A DNA stretch of 42,063 nucleotides from contig JASGLT010000017.1 in assembly GCA_030156945.1 (NCBI GenBank), forward strand, positions 1 to 42,063. Direction: 5' to 3'. The notes under the pieces are model-generated. The model was given only the letters and a program-made list of their open reading frames with translations. It did not search any database and was not told the DNA's origin. Of the stretch, positions 7,993 through 15,424 are shown piece after piece. The DNA comes from Thermococcaceae archaeon. GTDB taxonomy: Archaea > Methanobacteriota_B > Thermococci > Thermococcales > Thermococcaceae. How positions within the stretch are numbered: position 1 is the stretch's first letter; every line of letters starts with the position of its first letter. Both the position numbers and the translations under genes were made by a program.

Positions 7993-10215
7993 ATGGTCGT
8001 CAAAGATTGTCCCGAGTGTCATGGAACGGGCAAGGTAAAAGCTGGCGAGAAGGAGTGCCCCGTTTGCGAGGGCTGGGGATACGTTCCGGCTGACTTTAAG
8101 ATTGGAGACAAGCTCAAGGGTTACAGGAACCTGGATCACCTCGGCGTGGAGGACGAGGTTGACGAGATACCCTGTCCCGAGTGCCACGGGAAGGGTACTG
8201 TCCCAGTTTACGACACCTGTCCGACCTGTGGGGGAACCGGGAAGATTCTCGCCTGTGACATCTGCGGAAAGATAAAAGAACCATGGGAACCGGGTATGGA
8301 GACGACGTGGGTCTGCCCGGACTGCCTTAGAAAGTACAAGGTCGTTTACATCCTCGATAAGACCTGTGACTATGAGGACGTCGAGGTTGGCAGCCTGTAC
8401 AAGGGAACGATTGACAGGGTGGAGCGCTTCGGAGTCTTCGTCAAGCTCAACCCCCACGTCACCGGCCTGATCAAGAGGAAAGACCTCCTCGGCGGGAGGG
8501 AGTACAAGCCCGGCGACGAGATAGTCGTGCAGGTTCTCGACGTGAGGCCGGACAAGAGGGAAGTTGACCTTATCGAATCGGCCCTCAGGAACTACAAGAC
8601 GGTCATTGTCAGGAAGGAGCTTCCGGTCACTCCAATAGCCGAGCTGAGCAAGGAAATGGCCGGAAAGACCGTCAGGATACAGGGAAGGGTTACCCAAGTT
8701 CAGGTGACCGGCGGACCGACTGTCTTCACCATAACGGACGGAACAGGAATTACATGGGCGGCCGCCTTCGAGGCGCCCGGAGTCAGGGCTTATCCAAACA
8801 TCAACGTCGGAGATATCGTCGAAATCATCGGCAAGGTGGCCTTCCACTCGGGCGAGATACAGATCGAAGTCAGCGACATGACAAGGCTCTGGGGGCCGGA
8901 TGCAGCGAGGGTGAAGCAACAGATAGAGGCCGAGCTCGACAGGAGGGCACAGCCGGAAGACGTTGGCTTCTTGGTGGAGAGCGAGGTTCTTGAGAAGCTC
9001 AAGCCGAAGATAATGAAGGCCGCCTTCATGATAAGGAGGGCAATCCTGGAGGGAAGGCCGATACTCCTGAGGCACCACGCCGATGCCGACGGCTATACAT
9101 CCGGTCTTGCGCTGGAATACGCTATAGTCCCGCTCATCGAGAAAGTCTCGCCCGACTCCCAGGCAAGGTGGAAGCTCTTCAAGAGGAGGCCAAGCAGAGC
9201 TCCGTTCTACGAGCTGGAGGATGTGCTCAAGGACATCATATTCATGGTCGAGGACCACGAGAAGTTTGGCGACCCGCTTCCGCTCCTCGTAATAGTTGAC
9301 AACGGCGGAACGAGTGAGGACATTCCGGCCTACAAGCGCATTCGCGCCTACGGCGTCCCGATAGTGGTGATAGACCACCACGACCCACGCGAGTGGGTGA
9401 GCGAGGATAAGGCGAAGGTGGACGACTACATTGACGTCCACGTCAACCCGCACCACGTCAAGCGCGGCTACTACGAGCTTACAGCAGGAATGCTCGCTAC
9501 CGAAGTTGCGCGCTTCATCAACCCCGAGGTCGAGGACAGGATAAAGCACCTTCCGGCCATAGCGGGAACCGGCGACAGGAGCAAGGCTCCGGAGTTCTAC
9601 CAGTATCTCGAGATAGCGAAGAAGGCGAAAGGTCTCGACGAGGAAGACCTGAAGAAGATAGCCGAGGTCATCGACCACGAGGCCTACTTCTGGAAGTTCA
9701 TGGACGGGCACGGAATCATTGATGAGATACTCCTCCTGACCCGCAACCTACAGAGGCACCGCGAGCTCATCAACGCGATTTACCCGGAGGTCAAGGAGAA
9801 GCAGGAGAAAGCGCTGAAAGCTTCCCTGCCGCACGTCAAGAGTGTCGTCCTGCCGAACGGGATAAGGTTCAACACTATAGATGTGGAGCTGTTCGCGCCG
9901 AAGTTCAGCTATCCGTCTCCAGGCAAGCTCTCCGGCTTAATCCACGACCACTTCAAGGAGAAGTACGGCGAGGACTCGCCGATACTGACCTTAGCCTACG
10001 GACCGGACTTCGCGGTGGTTAGAGCGAGCGACGGCATGGCTGCCTACGGCTTCGACCTCAACGCGATAATTCCAAAGCTCCAGGAGAAGCTTCCGTCAGC
10101 CGGAATCGAGGGCGGTGGGCACAGCTACGCTGGCTCGATAAAGTTCTTCGAGGGCATGAGGAAAGAAGTCCTCGAGGAGTTCGCCAAGGAAGTCGTGAAG
10201 CTTAAGAGGGTTTGA
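7993..10215 (+). CDS. DHH family nuclease with DnaJ-type zinc finger, S1 and OB domains (HAN-like)
   Basis: 740 residues. Residues 1-115 hold repeated CxxCxG pairs (CPECHGTG, CPVCEGWG, CPECHGKG, CPTCGGTG) and further CxxC pairs, a DnaJ-type zinc finger. An S1 domain (about 125-195, GSLYKGTIDRVERFGVFVKL) is followed by a second OB fold (about 215-295, GKTVRIQGRVTQV). The DHH phosphoesterase core begins near 345 with HHADADGYTSG, continues with LVIVDNGG and VIDHHDPREW, and ends in a DHHA1-type domain with GGGHSYAGS. This combination resembles the Thermococcus Hef-associated nuclease HAN, a RecJ-like 3'-5' single-strand exonuclease; I am less sure of that name than of the domains. The ATG at 7993 is preceded by GAGGTGAG; an in-frame GTG at 7984 is less likely. 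The gene stands alone. Confidence 0.85.
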   Translation: MVVKDCPECHGTGKVKAGEKECPVCEGWGYVPADFKIGDKLKGYRNLDHLGVEDEVDEIPCPECHGKGTVPVYDTCPTCGGTGKILACDICGKIKEPWEPGMETTWVCPDCLRKYKVVYILDKTCDYEDVEVGSLYKGTIDRVERFGVFVKLNPHVTGLIKRKDLLGGREYKPGDEIVVQVLDVRPDKREVDLIESALRNYKTVIVRKELPVTPIAELSKEMAGKTVRIQGRVTQVQVTGGPTVFTITDGTGITWAAAFEAPGVRAYPNINVGDIVEIIGKVAFHSGEIQIEVSDMTRLWGPDAARVKQQIEAELDRRAQPEDVGFLVESEVLEKLKPKIMKAAFMIRRAILEGRPILLRHHADADGYTSGLALEYAIVPLIEKVSPDSQARWKLFKRRPSRAPFYELEDVLKDIIFMVEDHEKFGDPLPLLVIVDNGGTSEDIPAYKRIRAYGVPIVVIDHHDPREWVSEDKAKVDDYIDVHVNPHHVKRGYYELTAGMLATEVARFINPEVEDRIKHLPAIAGTGDRSKAPEFYQYLEIAKKAKGLDEEDLKKIAEVIDHEAYFWKFMDGHGIIDEILLLTRNLQRHRELINAIYPEVKEKQEKALKASLPHVKSVVLPNGIRFNTIDVELFAPKFSYPSPGKLSGLIHDHFKEKYGEDSPILTLAYGPDFAVVRASDGMAAYGFDLNAIIPKLQEKLPSAGIEGGGHSYAGSIKFFEGMRKEVLEEFAKEVVKLKRV

Positions 10216-10280
10216 GCTTTCACCAACCTTTTTAACCCCCCGAGATGAAATGGTCTGAAGAAAGCAGCGGAGGAATGTTG

Positions 10281-10535
10281 ATGAAGATAGTTCTTGAGGT
10301 AACTTTCAGGATGGGAGGCGTCTCCTACCGCGGCCACCGATGGGAGGACGGAACTTTAGTAGTTGAATTTGAGAGGATTGGTGACGCCTTCATACAGGTT
10401 CTCAGCACGAGAAAAGTCGAGCTTGAGGTGGAAAAGCCCCCAAAGAGGGTGCTCGTTGAGCTGAAGACCAAGGAGGGCGGAAAGGTCTTTGAGGCCTTTG
10501 AAAGGGATGGTGTCTACCTGGCCGCCGAGTTTTGA
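10281..10535 (+). CDS. Small protein of unknown function
   Basis: 84 residues, predicted mostly beta, beginning MKIVLEVTFRMGG. The ATG at 10281 has GGAGG 7 nt upstream. A TATA box (TTTTTAA, 10229-10234) would start transcription near 10257, which rules out the earlier in-frame ATG at 10245 and supports this start. ATG 10275 is a close alternative. There are no membrane segments or cysteine motifs, and I do not recognise the family. Confidence 0.6.
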   Translation: MKIVLEVTFRMGGVSYRGHRWEDGTLVVEFERIGDAFIQVLSTRKVELEVEKPPKRVLVELKTKEGGKVFEAFERDGVYLAAEF

Positions 10536-10553
10536 CCTTCGGGAAAGCTTTTA

Positions 10554-10585
10554 GAGAAGCTGATTCCGCAAAGCAGCCGCTTCTC
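10554..10585. terminator. Hairpin followed by T run between two small genes
   Basis: GAGAAGC (10554-10560) and GCTTCTC (10579-10585) pair around an 18-nt loop that can itself form a GCTG/CAGC stem. AAAATTTTT follows at once. This could end the upstream 84-residue gene. The T run is also the TATA element (10590-10597) of the next gene. Confidence 0.4.
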
Positions 10586-10628
10586 AAAATTTTTAAAGAG
10601 GGGCGAGTAAGAAACCCCGGTGGTGCCC

Positions 10629-10841
10629 ATGTTCATGGCCGAGTTCAAGCTTCGCTATGGCGACATGAAGTGGTACGTGAGGAGGATAATCGAGGCTGAG
10701 AGCCTGGAAGAGGCCGAAGAGAAAGCCAGACGCTATGCAGAGCTCATGAACCGAGGAGAGGTTACCTGGGAGCTCAGCTATGTTATCGAATCAAAGAGAC
10801 CCCTCATTGTGGGGGACGAAGAGCTCAAGAAGCTCTCTTAA
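10629..10841 (+). CDS. Small conserved-looking protein of unknown function
   Basis: 70 residues, MFMAEFKLRYGDMKW..., predicted as beta strands around a charged helix (ESLEEAEEKARRYAELM), a simple alpha/beta fold. GGTGGTG lies just upstream. The start could be GTG 10620, ATG 10629 or ATG 10635; I take 10629. TTTTTAAA at 10590-10597 puts the RNA start near 10620, so the leader is very short. The last 4 bp overlap the convergent asparaginase gene. No function can be assigned. Confidence 0.6.
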   Translation: MFMAEFKLRYGDMKWYVRRIIEAESLEEAEEKARRYAELMNRGEVTWELSYVIESKRPLIVGDEELKKLS

Positions 10842-11824
10842 TCCTCCCTTATCTCCCCTGCCAGATTTTTCTTTATGATGTTTCTTATTTCCTCAACGCT
10901 TTTCGTGTGGCCGAGTGCCCACATCAGTTTAGTGAGGGCTGCTTCCTTTGTCATGTCCCCAGCCGGTATAACCCCCGCCTTCAGCGCCCTCCTGCCGACC
11001 TCGTACCTCCTCAGATCCACGCCCCCGTAAACCGCCTGGGTGGTCATGAGAATTGGTTTCTTCCCTGCCCATTCCGCAACGACCGCTAAAAGGTCCCTAC
11101 CCCTGTATGGGATGCCCCCAGCGCCATAGCCCTCCAAAACTACACCATGAGCCGCCCTAATTAGTGCCCTGAACACGTCCGGGGAAAGTCCGGGGGTCAG
11201 TCTTATGTGAACCACGTTTGGGTCGAGCTCCGGGTCAAAAACCGGCTCTCCCCTACCAACCTCCGGCTTATGTCTGATTATGACTTTATTTCCTTTGACG
11301 TAGGCTATGTCAGGATAATTGATACTCTGGAACGCGTTAAGCCCGAGGGAGTGAACCTTTGAAGCCCTGGTCCCGAGCATTATTTTGTCCATGAATGCAA
11401 CGTAAATCCCGGGAAGTCCTTCTTTGGCAAAGTTTATGGCCGTATGCAGGTTTCTGGGAGCGTCGCTGTTGGGTTCAGTTATCGGGAGCATTGACCCCGT
11501 CAGTACGACCGGCACCGGAGGGTTCCTTATCATGAAGCTAAGGGCGGAAGATGTGTAGGCGAGGGTGTCTGTGCCATGGGTTATCACTATTCCATCGTAA
11601 TCTCCAAACGCATCAAAAACAGCTTCTCCTATTTTTACCCAGTCCTCGGGCTGAATCAGTGTGCTGTCGATGTTTAAAATGTCGCGAGTCTCGATTTTGA
11701 CACCATCTTCCCTCTCTATTCCGGCCAACTCAATTACCTCATCCACGCTGAGGGAGGCCTTGTACCCCATTTCCGTCTTTGCACTCGCTATAGTCCCCCC
11801 AGTACCGAGAACCAGAATCCTCAT
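10838..11824 (-). CDS. ansA: L-asparaginase (type I)
   Basis: A 328-residue cytoplasmic enzyme hydrolysing L-asparagine to aspartate and ammonia. The N-terminal GTGGTIAS carries the nucleophile Thr11. THGTDTLAY supplies the second catalytic Thr85-Asp86 pair, LTGSMLP follows, and the Lys of TRASKVHS completes the site. Length and motifs fit the well-studied dimeric asparaginases of Pyrococcus and Thermococcus. The ATG at 11824 follows GGTGAGTGG. The 3' end overlaps the small convergent gene by 4 bp, with the two stop codons sharing TTAA. It appears to be a single-gene unit. Confidence 0.95.
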   Translation of the reverse strand: MRILVLGTGGTIASAKTEMGYKASLSVDEVIELAGIEREDGVKIETRDILNIDSTLIQPEDWVKIGEAVFDAFGDYDGIVITHGTDTLAYTSSALSFMIRNPPVPVVLTGSMLPITEPNSDAPRNLHTAINFAKEGLPGIYVAFMDKIMLGTRASKVHSLGLNAFQSINYPDIAYVKGNKVIIRHKPEVGRGEPVFDPELDPNVVHIRLTPGLSPDVFRALIRAAHGVVLEGYGAGGIPYRGRDLLAVVAEWAGKKPILMTTQAVYGGVDLRRYEVGRRALKAGVIPAGDMTKEAALTKLMWALGHTKSVEEIRNIIKKNLAGEIRED

Positions 11825-11913
11825 CCACTCACCTGTTCCATATACTCCCCCTTCTTTTTAGTCTTTCTGACAATAAATGAGGAAAAAGAGGAGGAATTTT
11901 TGTCATTATGACA

Positions 11914-13110
11914 TCATCGGTCGCGGATGAAGATCATGAGGAAGAGCGCCACGAGGTTCATTGCAGCGGCAAAGGCAAAACTGTAGGTTAAAGAGTGGCT
12001 CTTCCACAGATAGCCGGCTATAACGGAGGCGGGGAACACAAAGACTCCAAAGACGGTGTGGTAAGCTCCTATTATAGTGCCCTTCTCGTAGTCCTTTGCA
12101 AGGTCAGCCATGTAGGCCCTTGGAACCGTGTCCTCAATCGCTATGTAGAGGCCGTAGAGTACAAAGGCCGCAAGGAGGGAGGCAAAGTTGCTCGCATAGG
12201 CAAAGCTCAAAGAAGCTAAAGCCGCAACACCGAAGCCCACTGTTATCATTTTCTTCTTCCCAAACCTGTCCGAGTAGAGGCCTATGGGATATGCCGAGAG
12301 CGCGTAGATTGTGTTGAAGAGGGCATAGAATGCCATTCCCTGAACGACCGTGTAGCCGAGCTCCTTCGCCTTCCAGAGTGTGAATGCGTAGCTGTACCTT
12401 CCCAGCGCCCCAACTGCAACGACAGCGAGAAAGAGCTGCAGGTTTCTGTCCCTGAGCGTTGATATTCCCGTTATCTTCTTTTTGACCTCGGCACCTCTGT
12501 CCTTAACGAAGAACAGGATAACAAATAGAGAGATTAGCCCCGGAACCGCAGACAGCAGGAAGACGTAGCGGTATGCCTTTTCAACTGGCAGGCCTTCGAG
12601 GAGCTTGAGGAGACCGATGGCGACGAGCGGGCCCGCTACCGCTCCAAGCGTGTCCATCATCCTGTGGAAGCCGAAAGATTTGCCGGATTTTCCCGTTTCA
12701 CTGGATTCTGCTATCAGAGCGTCCCTCGGTGCCGTTCTTATCCCCTTACCTATCCTGTCAAGTGCCCTCAGCGTCAGAAAGTCCCACCAAGAGCGGGTGA
12801 AAGCCAAGGCTCCCTTGGCGAGGGTTGAGAGTGCGTAGCCGATGAATACGAAAGCCTTCCTTTTCCTAAAGCGGTCGCTTACGTAGCCGAACGCCACCTT
12901 GAAGAGGGAACTCATGCTCTCTATCGCGCCCATAATCGAACCGCTGATGAGCTTGCCCTCCCCGAGAACGTCTGTTAGATAGCTCGGCACTATCGGGCTT
13001 ATCATCTCGCTGCTCATGTCGTTCAGAAAGCTGACTATTCCGAGCAGGAAGACGTTCCAGCTTATCCCAAAGACCTTTCCTTCTTTTTCACCGGTGTCTC
13101 TGCTCCTCAT
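11914..13110 (-). CDS. Major facilitator superfamily transporter
   Basis: A 398-residue, 12-helix inner-membrane transporter. The loop between helices 2 and 3 reads GYVSDRFRKRKAF, the MFS signature, and it recurs in the second half as GLYSDRFGKKKMI. It begins 3 nt after the PadR-type regulator gene, with its Shine-Dalgarno site (GGGAGTGAGGT) inside that gene. This pairing is typical of drug or toxic-compound exporters controlled by a PadR repressor, so efflux is the best guess. The substrate is unknown. Confidence 0.9.
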   Translation of the reverse strand: MRSRDTGEKEGKVFGISWNVFLLGIVSFLNDMSSEMISPIVPSYLTDVLGEGKLISGSIMGAIESMSSLFKVAFGYVSDRFRKRKAFVFIGYALSTLAKGALAFTRSWWDFLTLRALDRIGKGIRTAPRDALIAESSETGKSGKSFGFHRMMDTLGAVAGPLVAIGLLKLLEGLPVEKAYRYVFLLSAVPGLISLFVILFFVKDRGAEVKKKITGISTLRDRNLQLFLAVVAVGALGRYSYAFTLWKAKELGYTVVQGMAFYALFNTIYALSAYPIGLYSDRFGKKKMITVGFGVAALASLSFAYASNFASLLAAFVLYGLYIAIEDTVPRAYMADLAKDYEKGTIIGAYHTVFGVFVFPASVIAGYLWKSHSLTYSFAFAAAMNLVALFLMIFIRDR

Positions 13111-13113
13111 ACC

Positions 13114-13413
13114 TCACTCCCCCAGGACCTCGCTGCAAAGCTCCCTAACCTTCTCCTTTGCCCGCTCAAGGAGCTCCTCACCCTTTGATGTTGCCCTGTA
13201 AAGGCGAACGCGCTTCCCCTTTCTGACATCCCATCTGCTCTCCAAAAGGCCCATCTCCTCCATTCTGCGAAGGAGGGGGTAAATTGTGCCAGGGCTTACG
13301 TTGTATCCGTGTCTCTTCAGCTCTTCCATCATGAAAGCTCCGGTTATTTCTCCCTTGCTCGCGTGGTGGAGAACATGGAGCCCCATAAACCCGAGGAGAA
13401 CCCGGCGTATCAT
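13114..13413 (-). CDS. PadR family transcriptional regulator
   Basis: 99 residues. A winged-helix DNA-binding domain covers almost the whole protein: GEITGAFMMEELKRHGY, then SPGTIYPLLRRMEEMG (the recognition helix typical of PadR), then a wing and a C-terminal dimerisation helix. The ATG at 13413 is chosen because GGTG lies 6 nt upstream; a GTG at 13422 is also in frame. It leads the operon with the MFS transporter. A perfect dyad (13412-13428) overlaps its start and could be its own operator. Confidence 0.9.
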   Translation of the reverse strand: MIRRVLLGFMGLHVLHHASKGEITGAFMMEELKRHGYNVSPGTIYPLLRRMEEMGLLESRWDVRKGKRVRLYRATSKGEELLERAKEKVRELCSEVLGE

Positions 13414-13428
13414 ATCGAGCACCGATAT
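13412..13428. promoter_or_regulatory. Candidate PadR operator dyad
   Basis: ATATCG and CGATAT form a perfect 6-bp inverted repeat around AGCAC. It covers the predicted start of transcription and the start codon of the padR gene. That is where an autorepressor would bind to block the padR-exporter operon. The assignment is inferred from position and symmetry only. Confidence 0.45.
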
Positions 13429-13446
13429 CGACTTCCGATAGAAAAG

Positions 13447-13454
13447 TATAAAAG
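13447..13454. promoter_or_regulatory. Shared TATA element of a divergent gene pair
   Basis: TATAAAAG on the plus strand reads CTTTTATA on the minus strand. Its centre is 27 bp from the plus-strand ATG at 13477 and about 37 bp from the padR ATG. One element could therefore serve both genes, the plus-strand gene being leaderless. Confidence 0.45.
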
Positions 13455-13476
13455 TTTTCCCTCCCGATTACTACCC

Positions 13477-13965
13477 ATGGAAGACAAAACATTAAGAGGA
13501 CTCTCTATACTTTCTGCAATCACGGGAGTGTTGATACTCCTAACGGAGCTGATGATAATCCTTTATGCCAGGTACTCACTACCTCCACTTTCCGCCGAGA
13601 ACGAAGGGAGGTACGTAGGCTTTGGCCTGTTGCTCGTTATTTTCCTTCTCTACCTTCCCGTACCGCTCTCGTTTTTCCTGCTCGCTGGCCTGCTATATCC
13701 CGGAGAAATCAAGTACTTGAAAGCCCTTAGACCCCTCTTAACCCCCCTCGGCCTCATAAGCGTTGGCATCTCGCTCCTCATGTTGCTACGGGCGGATATC
13801 GTTGGTTTTCTATCCTTCCTGACCCTCAGCATCCTTGCAATTTCACTGGCGAGAAAAGAAGAGCTTCACAAAAGTGAAAGGTTCAAAACCATGGCCCAGG
13901 CTCTCGCTGCCCTCTGCGTTCTCCAGGCGGCTTTGTTTGGGGCACTGATCTTGTCTTCTGTCTAA
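13477..13965 (+). CDS. Integral membrane protein of unknown function
   Basis: 162 residues with about five hydrophobic segments (about 8-30, 48-75, 88-106, 107-125, 138-160) and a short charged loop ARKEELHKSERFK. The ATG at 13477 has no Shine-Dalgarno site but sits 27 bp after TATAAAAG, so a leaderless message is likely. It is divergent from the PadR-exporter operon with about 60 bp between, so PadR could regulate both. It ends convergently with a 4-bp overlap (CTAA) with the thioesterase gene. I do not recognise the family. Confidence 0.7.
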   Translation: MEDKTLRGLSILSAITGVLILLTELMIILYARYSLPPLSAENEGRYVGFGLLLVIFLLYLPVPLSFFLLAGLLYPGEIKYLKALRPLLTPLGLISVGISLLMLLRADIVGFLSFLTLSILAISLARKEELHKSERFKTMAQALAALCVLQAALFGALILSSV

Positions 13966-14384
13966 TCCTTCTCCAGAACGTGCTTCTCGAGGACGTAGCA
14001 GTGGAATATCCCCTCGAAAACCTTCTCGCCCTTTTCGTTAAAGACCTCCCCTCTCACTACCTTCTTCCTTTGGGGGGACGTTCCGTCCCCCACACCCCCT
14101 CCTAAGTTCTCTAAAATTCTTGCCCTCGCCATAAGCTTCTCTCCCACCTTCACGGGCTTGAGGAACCTAACTTCTGCCTTCCCGAGGACGACGGTGGGCT
14201 CGTTTACAGCGAGCATCGCCGCGTAGTCAGCGAGCCCAAAGGTAAAGCCGCCGTGAACGAGCCCGTATTCATCGACTGCCATATCCTCAGTAGTTTCCAG
14301 AACGACTTCAGCCTCCGGCGGTCCGACTTTAACGGGCTTCCCGAGAAGCCTCTCCGAGGCGAGCTTGTGTGTCCTTACCTCCAT
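13962..14384 (-). CDS. Hotdog-fold thioesterase (PaaI/acyl-CoA thioesterase-like)
   Basis: 140 residues. The hotdog helix and its preceding strand read DEYGLVHGGFTFGLADYAAMLAV, where the HGG motif marks the PaaI-like family. VRFLKPVKVGEKLMARARI is the central strand pair. The protein probably hydrolyses an acyl- or aryl-CoA ester. The ATG at 14384 follows GGTGGTTGGG. An odd Gly-rich stretch, GGGVGDGTSPQ, interrupts the hairpin between ARILENLG and RKKVVRGEVF, and its DNA is a perfect palindrome; it looks like an in-frame insertion. Divergent from the next gene with only 43 bp between. Confidence 0.85.
   Translation of the reverse strand: MEVRTHKLASERLLGKPVKVGPPEAEVVLETTEDMAVDEYGLVHGGFTFGLADYAAMLAVNEPTVVLGKAEVRFLKPVKVGEKLMARARILENLGGGVGDGTSPQRKKVVRGEVFNEKGEKVFEGIFHCYVLEKHVLEKD
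14073..14091. repeat. Perfect hairpin inside the thioesterase gene
   Basis: GGGGGACG (14073-14080) and CGTCCCCC (14084-14091) are exact inverted arms with a 3-nt loop, flanked by more C-rich sequence. The site coincides with the residues that look inserted into the protein. Confidence 0.6.
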
Positions 14385-14427
14385 CCCAACCACCAGATTT
14401 ATTAAGAAACCCGCCGTAAAAAGTTTG

Positions 14428-14829
14428 ATGGTGCCCCATCCCCTAAGGGAGGCTATTGAGGTTAAGGGCTCTACCGAGTTTACAAGGGCCGAGCTAGTTG
14501 GCATTCTAAGCTTCAGGCTCAGGCTCTTCTCTCCGGCCGAGGCAAAGGCCAGGATCGAGGAGTGGATAAAAGAAGGCCTCCTTGTAGAAGAAGAGGGAAA
14601 GCTCTTCGTAACCGGAGATGTGGAGTCTAAAAAGACGCCTGAAGACGTTTTTGAAGAGATCATAGCTCACATAGCCCGCTCTCTCGGCTGGGAGAGGGAG
14701 GAAGTGCTCGCTGAGATATCAAAACTCAAGGAGCGTTACGGCGATCTTGACCCAAGGCTCCTCGCATACCTCCTCGGCATGGAAAAGGGAGTCGACATGT
14801 CGGGTTTCAGGGAAAAGATCGAACTGTGA
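14428..14829 (+). CDS. DUF2240-like archaeal protein
   Basis: 133 residues. The N-terminal 65 residues resemble a winged-helix module (EFTRAELVGILSFRLRLF, then a helix and EGLLVEEEGKLFV). The C-terminal half is helical (FEEIIAHIARSLGWEREEVL). Members are archaeal and of unknown function; a nucleic-acid role is plausible from the winged-helix look. The ATG at 14428 has no Shine-Dalgarno site but lies 26 bp after TTTATTAA (14398-14405), so it is probably leaderless. Confidence 0.65.
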   Translation: MVPHPLREAIEVKGSTEFTRAELVGILSFRLRLFSPAEAKARIEEWIKEGLLVEEEGKLFVTGDVESKKTPEDVFEEIIAHIARSLGWEREEVLAEISKLKERYGDLDPRLLAYLLGMEKGVDMSGFREKIEL

Positions 14830-14878
14830 GAGACAACCATTTTAAGAGGCACTGCCAAAATTCTAAGGGGGTGATATC

Positions 14879-15424
14879 ATGGCCGAGGAGGCGCTGATAG
14901 TAGTCGACATGCAGAGGGATTTCATGCCCGGTGGAGCCCTCCCGGTCCCCGAGGGCGACAAAATAATACACCGCTGCAACGAGTACATCAGGAAGTTCAA
15001 GGAGAAGGGTGCTCTCATAGTGGCCACCCGCGACTGGCATCCTCCAAACCACGTTAGCTTTAAGGATCAGGGAGGGCCTTGGCCTCCCCACTGCGTTCAA
15101 GGGACTGAGGGCGCTGAGTTCGTGGTTGAACTACCTGAGGACGCCCTAATAATCTCGAAAGCAACGGAACCAGATAAGGAAGCCTACTCCGGCTTTGAGG
15201 GTACAGAACTCGCAAAAATCCTCAAGGAGAATGGCGTTAAGAGAGTCTACGTCTGTGGAGTCGCAACCGAGTACTGCGTGAAAGCTACAGCCCTCGATGC
15301 AGTGAAGCACGGTTTTGATGTTTACCTACTCAGGGACGCCGTTAAGGGAATAAAACCAGAGGACGAGGAGAAGGCCATCGAAGACATGAAGAAAGCCGGC
15401 ATCAAGATACTCGAGTCTCTATAA
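14879..15424 (+). CDS. pncA: Nicotinamidase
   Basis: A 181-residue isochorismatase-fold hydrolase that converts nicotinamide to nicotinate in NAD salvage. The triad is complete: Asp10 in IVVDMQRDF, Lys94 in IISKATEP and Cys133 in ATEYCVKAT. The metal ligands Asp52, His54 and His71 are also present. It closely matches the structurally studied Pyrococcus enzyme in length and motif spacing. The ATG at 14879 follows GGGGGTGAT. Its last 23 bp overlap the convergent permease gene. Confidence 0.95.
   Translation: MAEEALIVVDMQRDFMPGGALPVPEGDKIIHRCNEYIRKFKEKGALIVATRDWHPPNHVSFKDQGGPWPPHCVQGTEGAEFVVELPEDALIISKATEPDKEAYSGFEGTELAKILKENGVKRVYVCGVATEYCVKATALDAVKHGFDVYLLRDAVKGIKPEDEEKAIEDMKKAGIKILESL

Noticed and set aside
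7882-9711. A 609-codon minus-strand ORF opposite the DHH nuclease
   Set aside because: Long antisense ORFs arise from the codon bias of this genome. The plus strand holds clear zinc-finger, S1 and DHH motifs; the antisense product has none.
9719-9745. TTGATGA followed by CTGA after 10 nt in the DHH gene
   Set aside because: No second box pair follows and it is inside conserved coding sequence.
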